Assembly (NCBI RefSeq): GCF_000243095.1
Contig: NZ_AHJE01000102.1
Location: 1-64,000, forward strand
From: Cupriavidus basilensis OR16
Lineage (GTDB): Bacteria > Pseudomonadota > Gammaproteobacteria > Burkholderiales > Burkholderiaceae
Direction of reading: 5' to 3'
DNA: 64,000 bases
Made by a program: the position numbers and the translations under genes. A model generated the notes under the pieces. That model was not told the DNA's origin. It saw only the letters and a list, made by a program, of their open reading frames with translations, and ran no database searches. Position 1 is the stretch's first letter. Every line of letters starts with the position of its first letter. This document shows positions 46,321-54,784 of the stretch, one piece after another.

Positions 46321-47545
46321 TCAGAAGCGCGTCGACACCGCCGTCTCGCGCATCACGGCTTCCGGCGTGCGATAACGTTCGGCCATCTGGCGGTCGGTCT
46401 CGTTCTTGAGTTGCGCTTGCATATAGGCGCCGAGGTGTCGCGCATGCTCGACGATGGCGGCGCCCACCTGCACGCGCTCGGCGCTGTAGCTCTCCAGGGC
46501 GGCACTGACGCCGTCATGCGCTTGCAGGGCCTTGACCGCGCGTATGGGGTCGCCCGCTGGCCTTGGTCACGCCCATGCCGCAATGCGGGCGCGCCACGAA
46601 GGCAGCGTCGCCGAGCAGCGCCACCCGGCCGAAGGCCATGCGGGGCACCTCGAGGTCGAAGATGGGCTGGAACAGCGGTTGCGCGGCCTTGGTGACGACC
46701 TCGGCAAACTGGGGCGCAAGGTTGGCCAGCGCGGCATTCTCCATACTCGCCAGCACGTCGGGGCGGATCAGCCCCGGCGGGATGCCGCCGGACCAGCGCT
46801 TGCCGCTGGCGTCGGTCAGCAGGTCGGGCAGGTCCACGTCCTCGCTGGTGGCGCGGTACCACACGAAGTTGTAGCGGCGCTCGCCGGCCCGGGTACTGTT
46901 GCCCTGGCCCGCCACCGGGTAGCCGAGGATCTGCTCGCGCGGCGGCAGGCAGAAGGCGAATTTCTCGAACAGCATGTCGCGCGTGGCTTCGCTCAGGTTC
47001 GCTTCGTCCACCAGGCCGCGCCAGGCGATGTACCCTGCGTACTGGAGCCGGGCCTCGGGCAACAGGCGCTCGCGCAACGCGGAGCGGAAGCCGTCCGCGG
47101 CGATGACAAGATCGGCGTGATGGATCGAGCCGTCGTCCAGCGTTACCTCGGCGTGGCCGGGCTCGCTGCGCACCGATACCACATTGGCGCCCGTGCGGTA
47201 GGTGCCCCCGGTGAAGGCGGACCGCAGCACGTGGTACATCTTGCCCCATGCCGTCAGCGTTTGCGGCAGCTCTCGCTGCGACAGGACGCTGCCGTCCTGG
47301 CCCAGCGTCAGCCGGGACTTCACCTGCACGCCGATGGCGTCGTCCACCTCGACCCCGGCGGCGGCCAGGGCCTCGAACAATTCCGGATGCGTGACGATGC
47401 CCGCGCCGCGCCCGGCAAGGGCTTCGGGAACACGCTCGCATACCTCCACCTCCCACCCGCCGCGGGCGAGCAGGTTGGCAGCGAACAGCCCCCCCAGCGA
47501 GCCGCCCACGATGATGGCCTTTGGCCGTGTCGAAAGGGTTGTCAT
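46321..47545 (-). pseudogene. FAD-dependent monooxygenase (second copy), one frameshift near its end
   Basis: This class A flavin monooxygenase belongs to the same subgroup as the copies at 35.7 and 48.2 kb. The main part from ATG 47545 is intact: KAIIVGGSLGGLFAANLLARGGWEVEVCERV, DLVIAADGFRSALRERLLPEARLQYAGYIAWRG and VALLGDAAFVARPHCGMGVTKA. Near 46548-46560 one extra base (AGCGGGCGACC) puts the tail in another frame. That tail continues [18 protein letters not shown] and ends [18 protein letters not shown] at 46321. It starts 2 bp after the VOC gene, forming an operon; the pair probably act on one substrate. Confidence 0.85.
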
Positions 47546-47547
47546 GA

Positions 47548-48036
47548 TCAGTCTCCTGCCACTGCCGGGAGGGGGGCGCGCGCGCCGTTGCCCGGGATTT
47601 CAAGGCCCGCGACCTCGGCGGCGGGGTAGTTCAGTTCGATGGTGACGCCGGAAGGATCCTCGATGAACACCTGGTGCAAGCCCAGGCTGGGGACGGTGCG
47701 GTCGCGCCACGGGATGCCCTCGGCGCCCAGCTTTGCCCACATCTGCGCCACGCCGGTGGCCAGGAACGCGATGTGGTCGAGGGTGCCGGTGCCCGTCGCC
47801 GCGGGGGCGCGGTCGCCAAGGTAAGCGGACAACCCGCCGGGGTTGTCGGGGTCGACACCGATGATGTGGACCGTGCCGAAGTCGCCTTCGTCCCCGCCCA
47901 TGTACAGCCATGCGCCGGGGAAATCAAAAGGAGGGCGGTAGCCTCGCTTGAAGCCGAGAATGCGTTCGTAGAAGGCGCAGGATTGCTCGAGGTCCGTGGT
48001 GCGGATCGAGAAGTGCGCGAGCTTGCGGATGGTCAT
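47548..48036 (-). CDS. VOC/glyoxalase-family protein
   Basis: This is a vicinal-oxygen-chelate metalloprotein, a fold used by glyoxalases, extradiol dioxygenases and resistance proteins. The 162-residue protein has two beta-alpha-beta-beta-beta repeats. Likely metal ligands are His in KLAHFSIRTTDL, His in TLDHIAFLA, and Glu in TIELNYP. The partner is the adjacent FAD monooxygenase, so an aromatic-ring or ring-cleavage-product role is plausible but unproven. I start at ATG 48036; the earlier reading has no similarity. The shared TGATAAATTGT box precedes it. Confidence 0.85.
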   Translation of the reverse strand: MTIRKLAHFSIRTTDLEQSCAFYERILGFKRGYRPPFDFPGAWLYMGGDEGDFGTVHIIGVDPDNPGGLSAYLGDRAPAATGTGTLDHIAFLATGVAQMWAKLGAEGIPWRDRTVPSLGLHQVFIEDPSGVTIELNYPAAEVAGLEIPGNGARAPLPAVAGD

Positions 48037-48059
48037 GGTTGCCTCTGCTATTGATCGAT

Positions 48060-48085
48060 CGATTAGTGATCGTTTGATAAATTGT
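48060..48085 (-). promoter_or_regulatory. Candidate TetR operator before the VOC/monooxygenase operon
   Basis: ACAATTTATCA-N2-CGAT-N3-TA on the minus strand, 24-49 bp upstream of the VOC start, matches the element before tetR at 44182-44206. It also includes GATCGATC at its edge. Confidence 0.45.
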
Positions 48086-48189
48086 AGGGCGGCTGAGTGG
48101 AATGGCCAAGAGCGGGCAAGGGGGGGACTTACCCTGATCGGCGCGGCGTGTACCGGCTGCGCCACTTCTGTGCAGGGCGGCTCCCGGCC

Positions 48190-49347
48190 TTAGTGCTGCG
48201 CGATCCCCATGATGCGGTTACCCATGCGGATACCCCACTGGGTCATCTTCTCGCCTTGCGCGTGTTCGCCCTGCTGCCAGATCTGTAGCGCCTGATCCGG
48301 GTCGGCCGTGCCGTCGAGCGCCGTGGCCAGCGCCACCGCATTGGCCGCAGCCTTGGCGGTGCTGCCGGCGGTATGGGGACGGGGAATGAAGGCGGCATCG
48401 CCGGTCAGCAGTACGCGGCCGAACACCATGCGCGGCACCTGCAGGTCCTGGATGGCCTGGACGAAGATCTGATCGGTGTTGTCGATCAGCGCGCGGAACG
48501 CGGGGTTGGCGCGCGCGGTTGCGGTCTGGCGAAACCAGCTCTCCTGCTCGGCCGACAACATGCCCGGCGGGATCGAATGGCTGCGGCGTTTTCCGTTGCG
48601 ATCGGTGAGCACGGCATCGAGCGCCACGCCGGGGTCGGCCTTCAGGTACCACAGCCAGTTGAAGCGGCGCCGTCCGGGCGCCGTCGCACCGTCGGCACCG
48701 GGCACCATGTACTGCAGCATCATCGAGTCGCTGTCTTGCTGGAACACGAAGTTCTCGTGCAGCAGCGGCCTGGCCGCTTCGGGCAGACGGTCTTCGTCGA
48801 CAAGTCCACGCCAGACGACATAGCCCGCATAGCTGGGGGCGACACCGGGCAGCACGATACTGCGCACCGTGGAGCCAGCGCCGTCGGCACCGACCAGCAA
48901 TGCACCGCACGCCTGGCGTCCATCGGCGAAGGTGGCGCGAACGCCGTGCTCGTCCTGCGCGATCGCGGTGAGCGCTGCGCCGCGGTGATAGTGCGCTGCC
49001 GGGAAATGATCGAGCAGGGTGGCATACAGCGTGCTCCATGAGGTCTGTGTCTGCGGCATGCGCTGGCGGTGGAGCACGTCGCCGCCGTGGTCCAGGAACA
49101 GCCGGTCGTGCGAGCGCACACCCAGCGCTCCGTGCGCGGCGATGCCGGCGAACGAGAACGCCCGCAGCACCTCCGGCTGCAACACAATGCCGCCACCACG
49201 GCTGTCGAGCTCCGATGCCGAACGTTCGAACACGTCGACCTGCCAGCCCACGGCGCGCAGCGCGGTGGCCGTGAACAGGCCGCCCAGCGAACCGCCGATG
49301 ACCAGGGCCTTGCGCGGGCCGACGGAGGATGCCTCGTTGGTGCTCAT
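48190..49347 (-). CDS. FAD-dependent monooxygenase (third copy)
   Basis: This 385-residue class A flavin monooxygenase has the fold motifs KALVIGGSLGGLFTATALRAVGWQVDVFERS, GALLVGADGAGSTVRS and VLLTGDAAFIPRPHTAGSTAKAAANAVALATAL. It shares with the copy at 35.7 kb the GGGxVLQP segment and the QWGI-x-x-G-x-RIMG tail, so those two are nearer to each other than to the copy at 46.3 kb. It is intact. ATG 49347 is taken; the upstream frame has no meaning. It is divergent from a DsbA-family gene across a 226-bp gap holding two LysR-type boxes. Confidence 0.9.
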   Translation of the reverse strand: MSTNEASSVGPRKALVIGGSLGGLFTATALRAVGWQVDVFERSASELDSRGGGIVLQPEVLRAFSFAGIAAHGALGVRSHDRLFLDHGGDVLHRQRMPQTQTSWSTLYATLLDHFPAAHYHRGAALTAIAQDEHGVRATFADGRQACGALLVGADGAGSTVRSIVLPGVAPSYAGYVVWRGLVDEDRLPEAARPLLHENFVFQQDSDSMMLQYMVPGADGATAPGRRRFNWLWYLKADPGVALDAVLTDRNGKRRSHSIPPGMLSAEQESWFRQTATARANPAFRALIDNTDQIFVQAIQDLQVPRMVFGRVLLTGDAAFIPRPHTAGSTAKAAANAVALATALDGTADPDQALQIWQQGEHAQGEKMTQWGIRMGNRIMGIAQH

Positions 49348-49431
49348 GTGTCGCTCCAGAGTGCGAGTGGATGGACTGCATCGTAGAAGCGTCGGGGCCC
49401 GCGGAGAATGCATGGCGGGGGCAAAGCAGTT

Positions 49432-49446
49432 TTGCGTGGGCGGCAA
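49432..49446. promoter_or_regulatory. LysR-type box TTGC-N7-GCAA (copy 2)
   Basis: TTGCGTGGGCGGCAA, with the same arms as the site at 42434, in the divergent gap between the third monooxygenase and the dsbA-like gene. Confidence 0.4.
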
Positions 49447-49478
49447 CGGAGTGGGCGCACTCGCCCGCGAACCTGGCG

Positions 49479-49493
49479 TTGCGCCGCCGGCAA
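49479..49493. promoter_or_regulatory. LysR-type box TTGC-N7-GCAA (copy 3)
   Basis: TTGCGCCGCCGGCAA, extended to a longer inverted repeat (ACCTG-G-CGTTGC and GCAACG-CAGGT) spanning 49471-49500. Over 20 bp it agrees with the 42431 site at 17 positions. Confidence 0.5.
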
Positions 49494-49573
49494 CGCAGGT
49501 TTGTGCTGGCATGCCATTCCGCTGATGCGGCCCGCCGTCTACGCTCGCTGCATCACTCACGCAAGGAGCCGTC

Positions 49574-50224
49574 ATGAAACCCGTCGACACCCAGATCACC
49601 TATGACTTTATTTGCCCGTGGTGCTGGATCGGCCATCGCAACCTGAAGGCCGCCATCGAGCGCGTGCCGGCCGAGGTCGCCCCCGCGATGTCTTATGTGC
49701 CCTACGAACTCAACCCGGACATGCCGGTGGAAGGCGCCGACCGCAAGGCCTACCGTACCGCGAAGTTCGGCAACTGGGCGCGTTCGCAGGCCATGGACGC
49801 AGAGGTGGCGATGATGGGGAGGCGCGCCGGGCTGGATTTCAACTATGACCTGATCACGGTCACGCCCAATACCCGGCTTGCGCACCGGCTGATGGCTTTC
49901 GCCCAACAGATCGGCGACACAGCCATGGTGGAGGCGTTGTTCGAGGCCATATTCGCTGCGTACTTTTCCCGCGGGGAGCACATCGGCCTGATCGATGTAC
50001 TCGTGCCGCTGGCCGTATCGGCTGGATTCGATGCACAGGCCGTGCGGAACCACCTGTCGGGCACCGACGGCGAAGCGGAGGTCGTGGCGGCGCAGGCGAA
50101 GGCGCAGCGCGAGGGCGTCCGCTCCGTGCCGACGATCCGGATCGGCAGCGCCGCCATCGCCGGGGCGCAGCCGCCTTCGATCATGGAAAAGGCGTTGCAG
50201 GCGGCAGTGGGCGAGGCCATCTGA
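49574..50224 (+). CDS. DsbA-family oxidoreductase, FrnE-like
   Basis: This is a cytosolic thioredoxin-fold protein of the DsbA/FrnE type, with CPWC at residues 14-17 (ICPWCWIGHRNLKAAI) and the cis-Pro loop in GVRSVPTIRIGS. There is no signal peptide, so it is not a periplasmic disulfide former. Members of this group reduce or isomerise substrates such as glutathione adducts or quinoid compounds. The 216-residue length is normal. It heads a plus-strand run of redox genes and is divergent from an FAD monooxygenase. Confidence 0.9.
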   Translation: MKPVDTQITYDFICPWCWIGHRNLKAAIERVPAEVAPAMSYVPYELNPDMPVEGADRKAYRTAKFGNWARSQAMDAEVAMMGRRAGLDFNYDLITVTPNTRLAHRLMAFAQQIGDTAMVEALFEAIFAAYFSRGEHIGLIDVLVPLAVSAGFDAQAVRNHLSGTDGEAEVVAAQAKAQREGVRSVPTIRIGSAAIAGAQPPSIMEKALQAAVGEAI

Positions 50225-50284
50225 TCACGAGCGCGCAGCACGCCCCAACGGGCGGCTGCCGCAAAGAACCTGGAGAACACAAAA

Positions 50285-50926
50285 ATGGACAAGCAAGCGA
50301 CCCTGCATTACGTGTATGACCCGTTTTGCGGATGGTGCTACGGTCTTGCACCGCTCGTGTTGGCCGCCGACGAGGCCGGCCTGAGGGTGGTGCCGCACAG
50401 CGGCGGCATGCTGGCAGGAGAACGAGCGCAGAACATGTCCGCCGAATGGCGGGATTTCGTTCGCCCTCACGAGGAGCGCATCACCGCCCTGAGCGGGCAA
50501 CCATTCAGCGAGACCTACCAGCAGGGCACGCAGTTCGACTATGACGTCAGGCTGGATTCCGGCCCGCCCACCGCGGCGATGCTGGCCGCCGAATCCGTCG
50601 GCGGTGCCGGGTTGAAGATGCTCGAACGTCTTCAGGTTGCGTACTACCGCGAAGGCCGCCCGATCGCCGAGCGCAGCGAACTGATCCAGATCGCAGAGGA
50701 ACTGGGGCTCGATGCAGCTTCGTTCGCAAACGCCCTTGATCAGGCGAGCGCGACGCTGCCTGACCATTTCGCGCAGACGCAGGCGCTACTCGAGGAGATC
50801 GGCGGCCATGGCTACCCGGCGCTGGCGATCGAGCAGGGCGGCAAGATCTCTAGGCTGCGTACGGGGCGGTATTTCGGGAAGCCGGAGCTGTTCAGGAAGG
50901 CGATGGAGGAGGTTTTGGCGCAGTGA
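50285..50926 (+). CDS. DsbA-family protein with CGWC motif
   Basis: This second thioredoxin-fold protein of the DsbA family is cytosolic. It has Cys-Gly-Trp-Cys (FCGWCYGLAPLV), a helical insertion, and the cis-Pro loop in GGHGYPALAIEQGG. The 213-residue size fits. It follows the FrnE-like gene by 60 bp, on the same strand, so the two probably act in one thiol-based pathway. No substrate can be named. Confidence 0.88.
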   Translation: MDKQATLHYVYDPFCGWCYGLAPLVLAADEAGLRVVPHSGGMLAGERAQNMSAEWRDFVRPHEERITALSGQPFSETYQQGTQFDYDVRLDSGPPTAAMLAAESVGGAGLKMLERLQVAYYREGRPIAERSELIQIAEELGLDAASFANALDQASATLPDHFAQTQALLEEIGGHGYPALAIEQGGKISRLRTGRYFGKPELFRKAMEEVLAQ

Positions 50927-51050
50927 GTGCGCGCCAATTCCCCCAGTTCCCACAGTTCCTCGAAGCGATCAGCCGCGTTCTCATTTCGCGGCTTGCCTTC
51001 AGCGCCGCCGCCGCAATCGAACGCCGACGGCACATCGCGGCAGGCATGGA

Positions 51051-51074
51051 ACCATCTACTTATTAGATAGATAT
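51051..51074. promoter_or_regulatory. Operator-like sequence upstream of wrbA, shared with the lysR gene at 57.3 kb
   Basis: ACCATCTA-N3-ATTAGATAGATAT lies 90 bp before the wrbA start. The sequence at 57286-57309 is identical except for the three middle bases. It contains ATCTA and TAGAT half-sites consistent with a LysR-type operator. Confidence 0.6.
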
Positions 51075-51164
51075 TATCGAAATTAATAGGCTACCGAGAT
51101 GGATGGGTGGCAGCTACGATTCAGCTCATACGGCTCGCTGAGCCGCGCCACCAGGAGAGTTCAA

Positions 51165-51764
51165 ATGACCAAGGTTCTTGTTCTGTATTACTCGTCGTAC
51201 GGCCACATCGAAAGAATGGCGAATGCCATTGCCGAAGGCGCGCGCGCAGCGGGCGCTCTCGTCGACGTCAAGCGCGTGCCCGAGACCGTGCCGGAAGACA
51301 TCGCAAAAAGCGCTTACTTCAAGCTTGATCAATCCGCCGCGGTCGCCACGGTTGCAGAACTCGAGCACTACGATGCGATCGTCGTCGGCACCGGCACGCG
51401 CTTCGGCCGCATGTCCTCGCAGATGGCGTCGTTCCTTGATCAAGCTGGTGGCCTCTGGGTACGCGGCGCGCTCAACGGCAAAGTCGGCGCGGCCTTTTCG
51501 TCGAGTGCGACACAGCACGGCGGCCAGGAAACCACGCTTTTCTCCATCATCACCAACCTGCTGCACTTCGGCATGACGATCGTGGGATTGCCGTATAGCC
51601 ATCAGGGCCAGATGAGCATGTCCGAGATTGTCGGCGGTGCCCCGTATGGCGCGACCACCGTCGCCGGTGGCGACGGCTCGCGCCAGCCGAGCGAGATCGA
51701 CCTCGCTGGCGCCCGCCACCAGGGAGAACTGGTCGCGAAGACGGCGGCCAAGCTTCGCGCCTGA
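51165..51764 (+). CDS. wrbA: NAD(P)H:quinone oxidoreductase WrbA
   Basis: WrbA is a flavodoxin-like FMN enzyme that reduces quinones by two electrons, avoiding radicals. The 199-residue protein has the FMN phosphate loop ([20 protein letters not shown]), [19 protein letters not shown], and [16 protein letters not shown] choose ATG 51165, behind AGGAGAG, which gives the standard length; a longer frame upstream is not WrbA-like. It begins an operon of quinone- and redox-type genes and has an operator-like repeat upstream. Confidence 0.96.
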   Translation: MTKVLVLYYSSYGHIERMANAIAEGARAAGALVDVKRVPETVPEDIAKSAYFKLDQSAAVATVAELEHYDAIVVGTGTRFGRMSSQMASFLDQAGGLWVRGALNGKVGAAFSSSATQHGGQETTLFSIITNLLHFGMTIVGLPYSHQGQMSMSEIVGGAPYGATTVAGGDGSRQPSEIDLAGARHQGELVAKTAAKLRA

Positions 51765-51813
51765 ATACGGCACACCGCCCGCAGCAGAGCCCCCCCTTCG
51801 AACGGAGCAAATC

Positions 51814-52260
51814 ATGCAACAACAAGACATCGGCGAGATCGCCAAGGCCGTAGTGCGTCGCAATACCACGGAAGTCCAGGGTGGCGGTGACTGGGCCCTG
51901 TTCGACGCCCTGTTCTCGGACGACTTCCTGGACCACACCCCGCAACCGAATTGCACCCCGGACAAGGCCGGCGCGTTGGGCCTGTATCGCAAGCTGCGGG
52001 AGGCATTCCCCGACTTCCACGCCGAAATCCACTGGCAGCGCGCGGTCGGCGATGTGGTCACCACCTACAAGACCTACCATGGCACGCACAAGGGCGACTT
52101 CCTGGGTATTGCGCCGACGAACCGCGCGGTGCGGTTCGAGACGGTCGACGCCATGCGGGTGCAAGACGGCAAGATCACCGAGCATTGGGGTGTCGCCAAT
52201 CTGTTCTCGGTGCTTCAGCAACTGGGCGCATGGCCCGTCGGCTCTGGAGAGCCCGCATGA
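51814..52260 (+). CDS. Ester cyclase / SnoaL-like polyketide cyclase family protein
   Basis: This small NTF2-fold protein is of the SnoaL-like ester cyclase group, which act on or bind small cyclic molecules. The 148-residue product has the patterns DALFSDDFLDHTPQPN, FPDFHAEIHWQRAVGDVV, GIAPTNRAVRFETVDAMRVQDGKITEHWGVANLFSVLQQLG. The His and Asp residues in the pocket are typical. The true activity is unknown. It lies 50 bp after wrbA and overlaps the SDR gene by four bases (ATGA). Confidence 0.85.
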   Translation: MQQQDIGEIAKAVVRRNTTEVQGGGDWALFDALFSDDFLDHTPQPNCTPDKAGALGLYRKLREAFPDFHAEIHWQRAVGDVVTTYKTYHGTHKGDFLGIAPTNRAVRFETVDAMRVQDGKITEHWGVANLFSVLQQLGAWPVGSGEPA

Positions 52261-53030
52261 ACACCAACATCCTCGCTGGCAAGGTCGTGGTTGTGACCGG
52301 CGCGGCCAGTGGCATCGGCAAGGCGGTTGCCGTCCAGGCTGCCCGCCATGGCGCCAAGGCGATCATTGTCTCGGACCTGAACGCCGAGCCGCGCGAGGGC
52401 GGGCGCTCCACCCTCGCCGAGATCTCGGATATTGGCGTGCCCGCACGGTTCCATCGGGCTGACGTCAGCCAGCGCGCCGACGTCGACGCGCTGGTCGAGG
52501 CGGCAGAAGCATTTGGCGGCATCGACGTGATGGTGGCCAACGCCGGCATCACGGCAAAAGCCGACGGATTCGACGTCACCGAGGAGGACTTCCATCGCCT
52601 GATGCGGGTGAACCTGGACGGCACGCTCTTCAGCGCGCAGGCCGCCGCCCGGCGGATGAAGGCGAGCGGCAGGGCAGGAAGCATCGTGCTCATGGCCAGC
52701 ATGGGCGGGATCGCCGGCGCAGGCATCACGGTGGGCTACTCCACCAGCAAGGGCGGGGTCGTGCTGATGGCCAAGTCCCTGGCCGATGCCCTGGGGCCGG
52801 ACGGCATTCGCGTCAACGCCGTTGCCCCAGGGACCATCGATACACACCTGCTGCGCACAAGCCCCGGTATCGCCGAGGCGGCAGAGGGTTTTCGCCGGCG
52901 CACTCCGTTGCGCCGGCTCGGCAAGCCCTCGGAGATCGGTGACGCGGTGGCGTGGCTGGGCTCCGATCTGTCCAGTTATGTGACCGGCACCGCCTTGCTC
53001 GTCGACGGCGGACTGCTGGCCGTAATCTGA
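52257..53030 (+). CDS. Short-chain dehydrogenase/reductase
   Basis: This is an SDR oxidoreductase with cofactor motif VTGAASGIGKAVAVQ, the NAG motif (ANAGITAK), catalytic Ser in VLMASMGGIAG, and YSTSK catalytic Tyr/Lys. The ending YVTGTALLVDGG is that of FabG-like members. At 257 residues it is of classical type. The ATG overlaps the ester cyclase stop, so the two are translationally coupled. The substrate is unknown; the neighbours suggest quinone or carbonyl metabolism. Confidence 0.93.
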   Translation: MNTNILAGKVVVVTGAASGIGKAVAVQAARHGAKAIIVSDLNAEPREGGRSTLAEISDIGVPARFHRADVSQRADVDALVEAAEAFGGIDVMVANAGITAKADGFDVTEEDFHRLMRVNLDGTLFSAQAAARRMKASGRAGSIVLMASMGGIAGAGITVGYSTSKGGVVLMAKSLADALGPDGIRVNAVAPGTIDTHLLRTSPGIAEAAEGFRRRTPLRRLGKPSEIGDAVAWLGSDLSSYVTGTALLVDGGLLAVI

Positions 53031-53067
53031 AGACCAGCACTACAACCCATTCACAGGAGTACAAGAC

Positions 53068-54021
53068 ATGAGCACCGTCATCCGATTCCACGCCCACGGC
53101 GGCCCCGAGGTCCTCGAGGTGGAACAGCAAACCATTGCGCAACCCGGCCACGGCGAGGTTCGCCTGCGCCACGAGGCCATTGGCGTGAACTTCATCGACA
53201 CTATCTTCCGCAAGGGCATCTTCCCGGTGCCGTTGCCTTCCATCCCAGGCGTCGAAGGCGCTGGCGTTGTCGAGGCCCTGGGCGAAGGCGTACGCGGTTT
53301 CGCCGTGGGCGATCGCGTCGCCTACTTCCTGTCCCCGGGAAGCTATGCACAAGAGCGGACCATCGACGCCCAAGCCCTCGTCCAGCTGCCACGGGATGTG
53401 TCGGCCGAGCAGGCGGCGGCAGTCCTGACCAAAGGCCTGACGGCATGGTCCGCCCTTCACGGGTTCCATCAGATCAAGCGTGGCGAGACCATCCTTGTCC
53501 AGGGCGCGACCAGCGCGGTGGGCCGGCTCCTCTCGCGCTGGGCACGCGCGCTCGGCGCCACGGTGATCGGCACCGGCGGCGTTGCCAAGCAAGACACGCT
53601 GCGCGCGGATGTCGATCATGCACTGGCCTCGGATGATCCGGATCTCGGTGCGCAGATCCGCGATATCGCCCCTGCCGGCGTGGACGTCGTCTATGAATTC
53701 GTGGGCCAGGCCACCTTCGCGGCTTCGGTGGCGGCGGTGCGGGATGGCGGAACGATCGTGAACATCGGTGCCGCCTCGGGCGCGCCCGAGATCGACCAGG
53801 CCGCCCTCGCGGCTCGGCAAGTGCGCGTCGCCGGAGGGCCGATGGCCCAACACCTGCAAGGCCAGGCGCGCGACGAAGCCGTCGCCGCGGTGTTCGAAGC
53901 GCTGCGTACGGGTGTCTTCGGCGAGACCGAGCTTGCGCGCTACCCCCTCGCCGACGCGTCGCGCGCGCATGAGGACATCGCCGAACGCCGCCGCGCCGGC
54001 ACAGCCATTCTCATTCCCTGA
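53068..54021 (+). CDS. Quinone oxidoreductase, zeta-crystallin-like (MDR family)
   Basis: This NADPH-dependent quinone reductase of the medium-chain dehydrogenase family lacks the zinc sites of alcohol dehydrogenases. The 317-residue protein starts MSTVIRFHAHGGPEVLEVEQQT. It has VNFIDTIFRKGIFPVPLPSIPGVEGAGVVEALGEGV, the GATSAVGRLLSRWARALGATVIGT Rossmann loop, and the ending AHEDIAERRRAGTAILIP. It is intact and sits 38 bp after the SDR, in the wrbA operon. Confidence 0.93.
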   Translation: MSTVIRFHAHGGPEVLEVEQQTIAQPGHGEVRLRHEAIGVNFIDTIFRKGIFPVPLPSIPGVEGAGVVEALGEGVRGFAVGDRVAYFLSPGSYAQERTIDAQALVQLPRDVSAEQAAAVLTKGLTAWSALHGFHQIKRGETILVQGATSAVGRLLSRWARALGATVIGTGGVAKQDTLRADVDHALASDDPDLGAQIRDIAPAGVDVVYEFVGQATFAASVAAVRDGGTIVNIGAASGAPEIDQAALAARQVRVAGGPMAQHLQGQARDEAVAAVFEALRTGVFGETELARYPLADASRAHEDIAERRRAGTAILIP

Positions 54022-54124
54022 GCTCATTCCCTGAGGCGCTCGCGGCGCAAGCGCCCTGCCTCGCGCCGCGGCTGTCAGCACGGGCGCCTGCCGCCCGGCC
54101 TCTAAGCTACCTGGAGACCAAACG

Positions 54125-54784
54125 ATGCAACATACCACCCTGATCAAGGGCCGCACCGACCTGCGCACGGCAGACGCCCTGACCCTGATGAATGTCTCGC
54201 CGAAGTTCGACGTCACGCAATGGCCCAGGCAGGTGGAGAGGTTCCTGCACGACACGGAGAATCCTCTGCACCGGGCAATCCTCAAGAACTACCTGCGCCA
54301 CCTCCTGCTGGAAGTCTCCGGCCATTGGAACCAGATCATCGTGCCCGAACTCACCGTGGAAGAGCCCATGTATCGCGTGGGAGACCGGCGGGAGATGCGG
54401 GTCTTCACGGGCAAGGCCGCCGTCGAAGGCTTCTATCGCGAAGCGTTTGAAACCCGGACCAACGTCATGGGCGCGCGGACCATGAATATGGGCGTCGAAG
54501 ACTATGGCGTTACCACCGAGGCCGTCTGGACGCACGTCGTTCCCGGCGCGATGCTCGGGGACCATGATATCGACGCGGATCCCGCGGCGCACTACCTCAT
54601 GACACATCACCTGTTCCAGATCTTTACCTATACCAGCGAGGCCAGGCCCAGGCTGATCGCGGAGCGGATCTACGATGACCCGGAGAGCTACAGCTACCAA
54701 AAGCTGGCGCCGGCAGACGTCGTGACGCCGGAGATGGCCCGCGCACAGCTGGCGCCATTCCTGGCGCGTGCGACGCTTGAGTAG
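54125..54784 (+). CDS. NTF2-fold / SnoaL-like protein of unknown function
   Basis: This is a 219-residue soluble protein with an alpha-plus-beta build consistent with the NTF2/SnoaL fold: FLHDTENPLHRAILKNYLRHLLLEVSGHWNQI, then a charged sheet (MYRVGDRREMRVFTGKAAVEGFYREAF). No catalytic motif is recognised. It may bind a small ligand related to the quinone-type enzymes upstream. It lies 103 bp after the quinone reductase, same strand. Confidence 0.75.
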   Translation: MQHTTLIKGRTDLRTADALTLMNVSPKFDVTQWPRQVERFLHDTENPLHRAILKNYLRHLLLEVSGHWNQIIVPELTVEEPMYRVGDRREMRVFTGKAAVEGFYREAFETRTNVMGARTMNMGVEDYGVTTEAVWTHVVPGAMLGDHDIDADPAAHYLMTHHLFQIFTYTSEARPRLIAERIYDDPESYSYQKLAPADVVTPEMARAQLAPFLARATLE

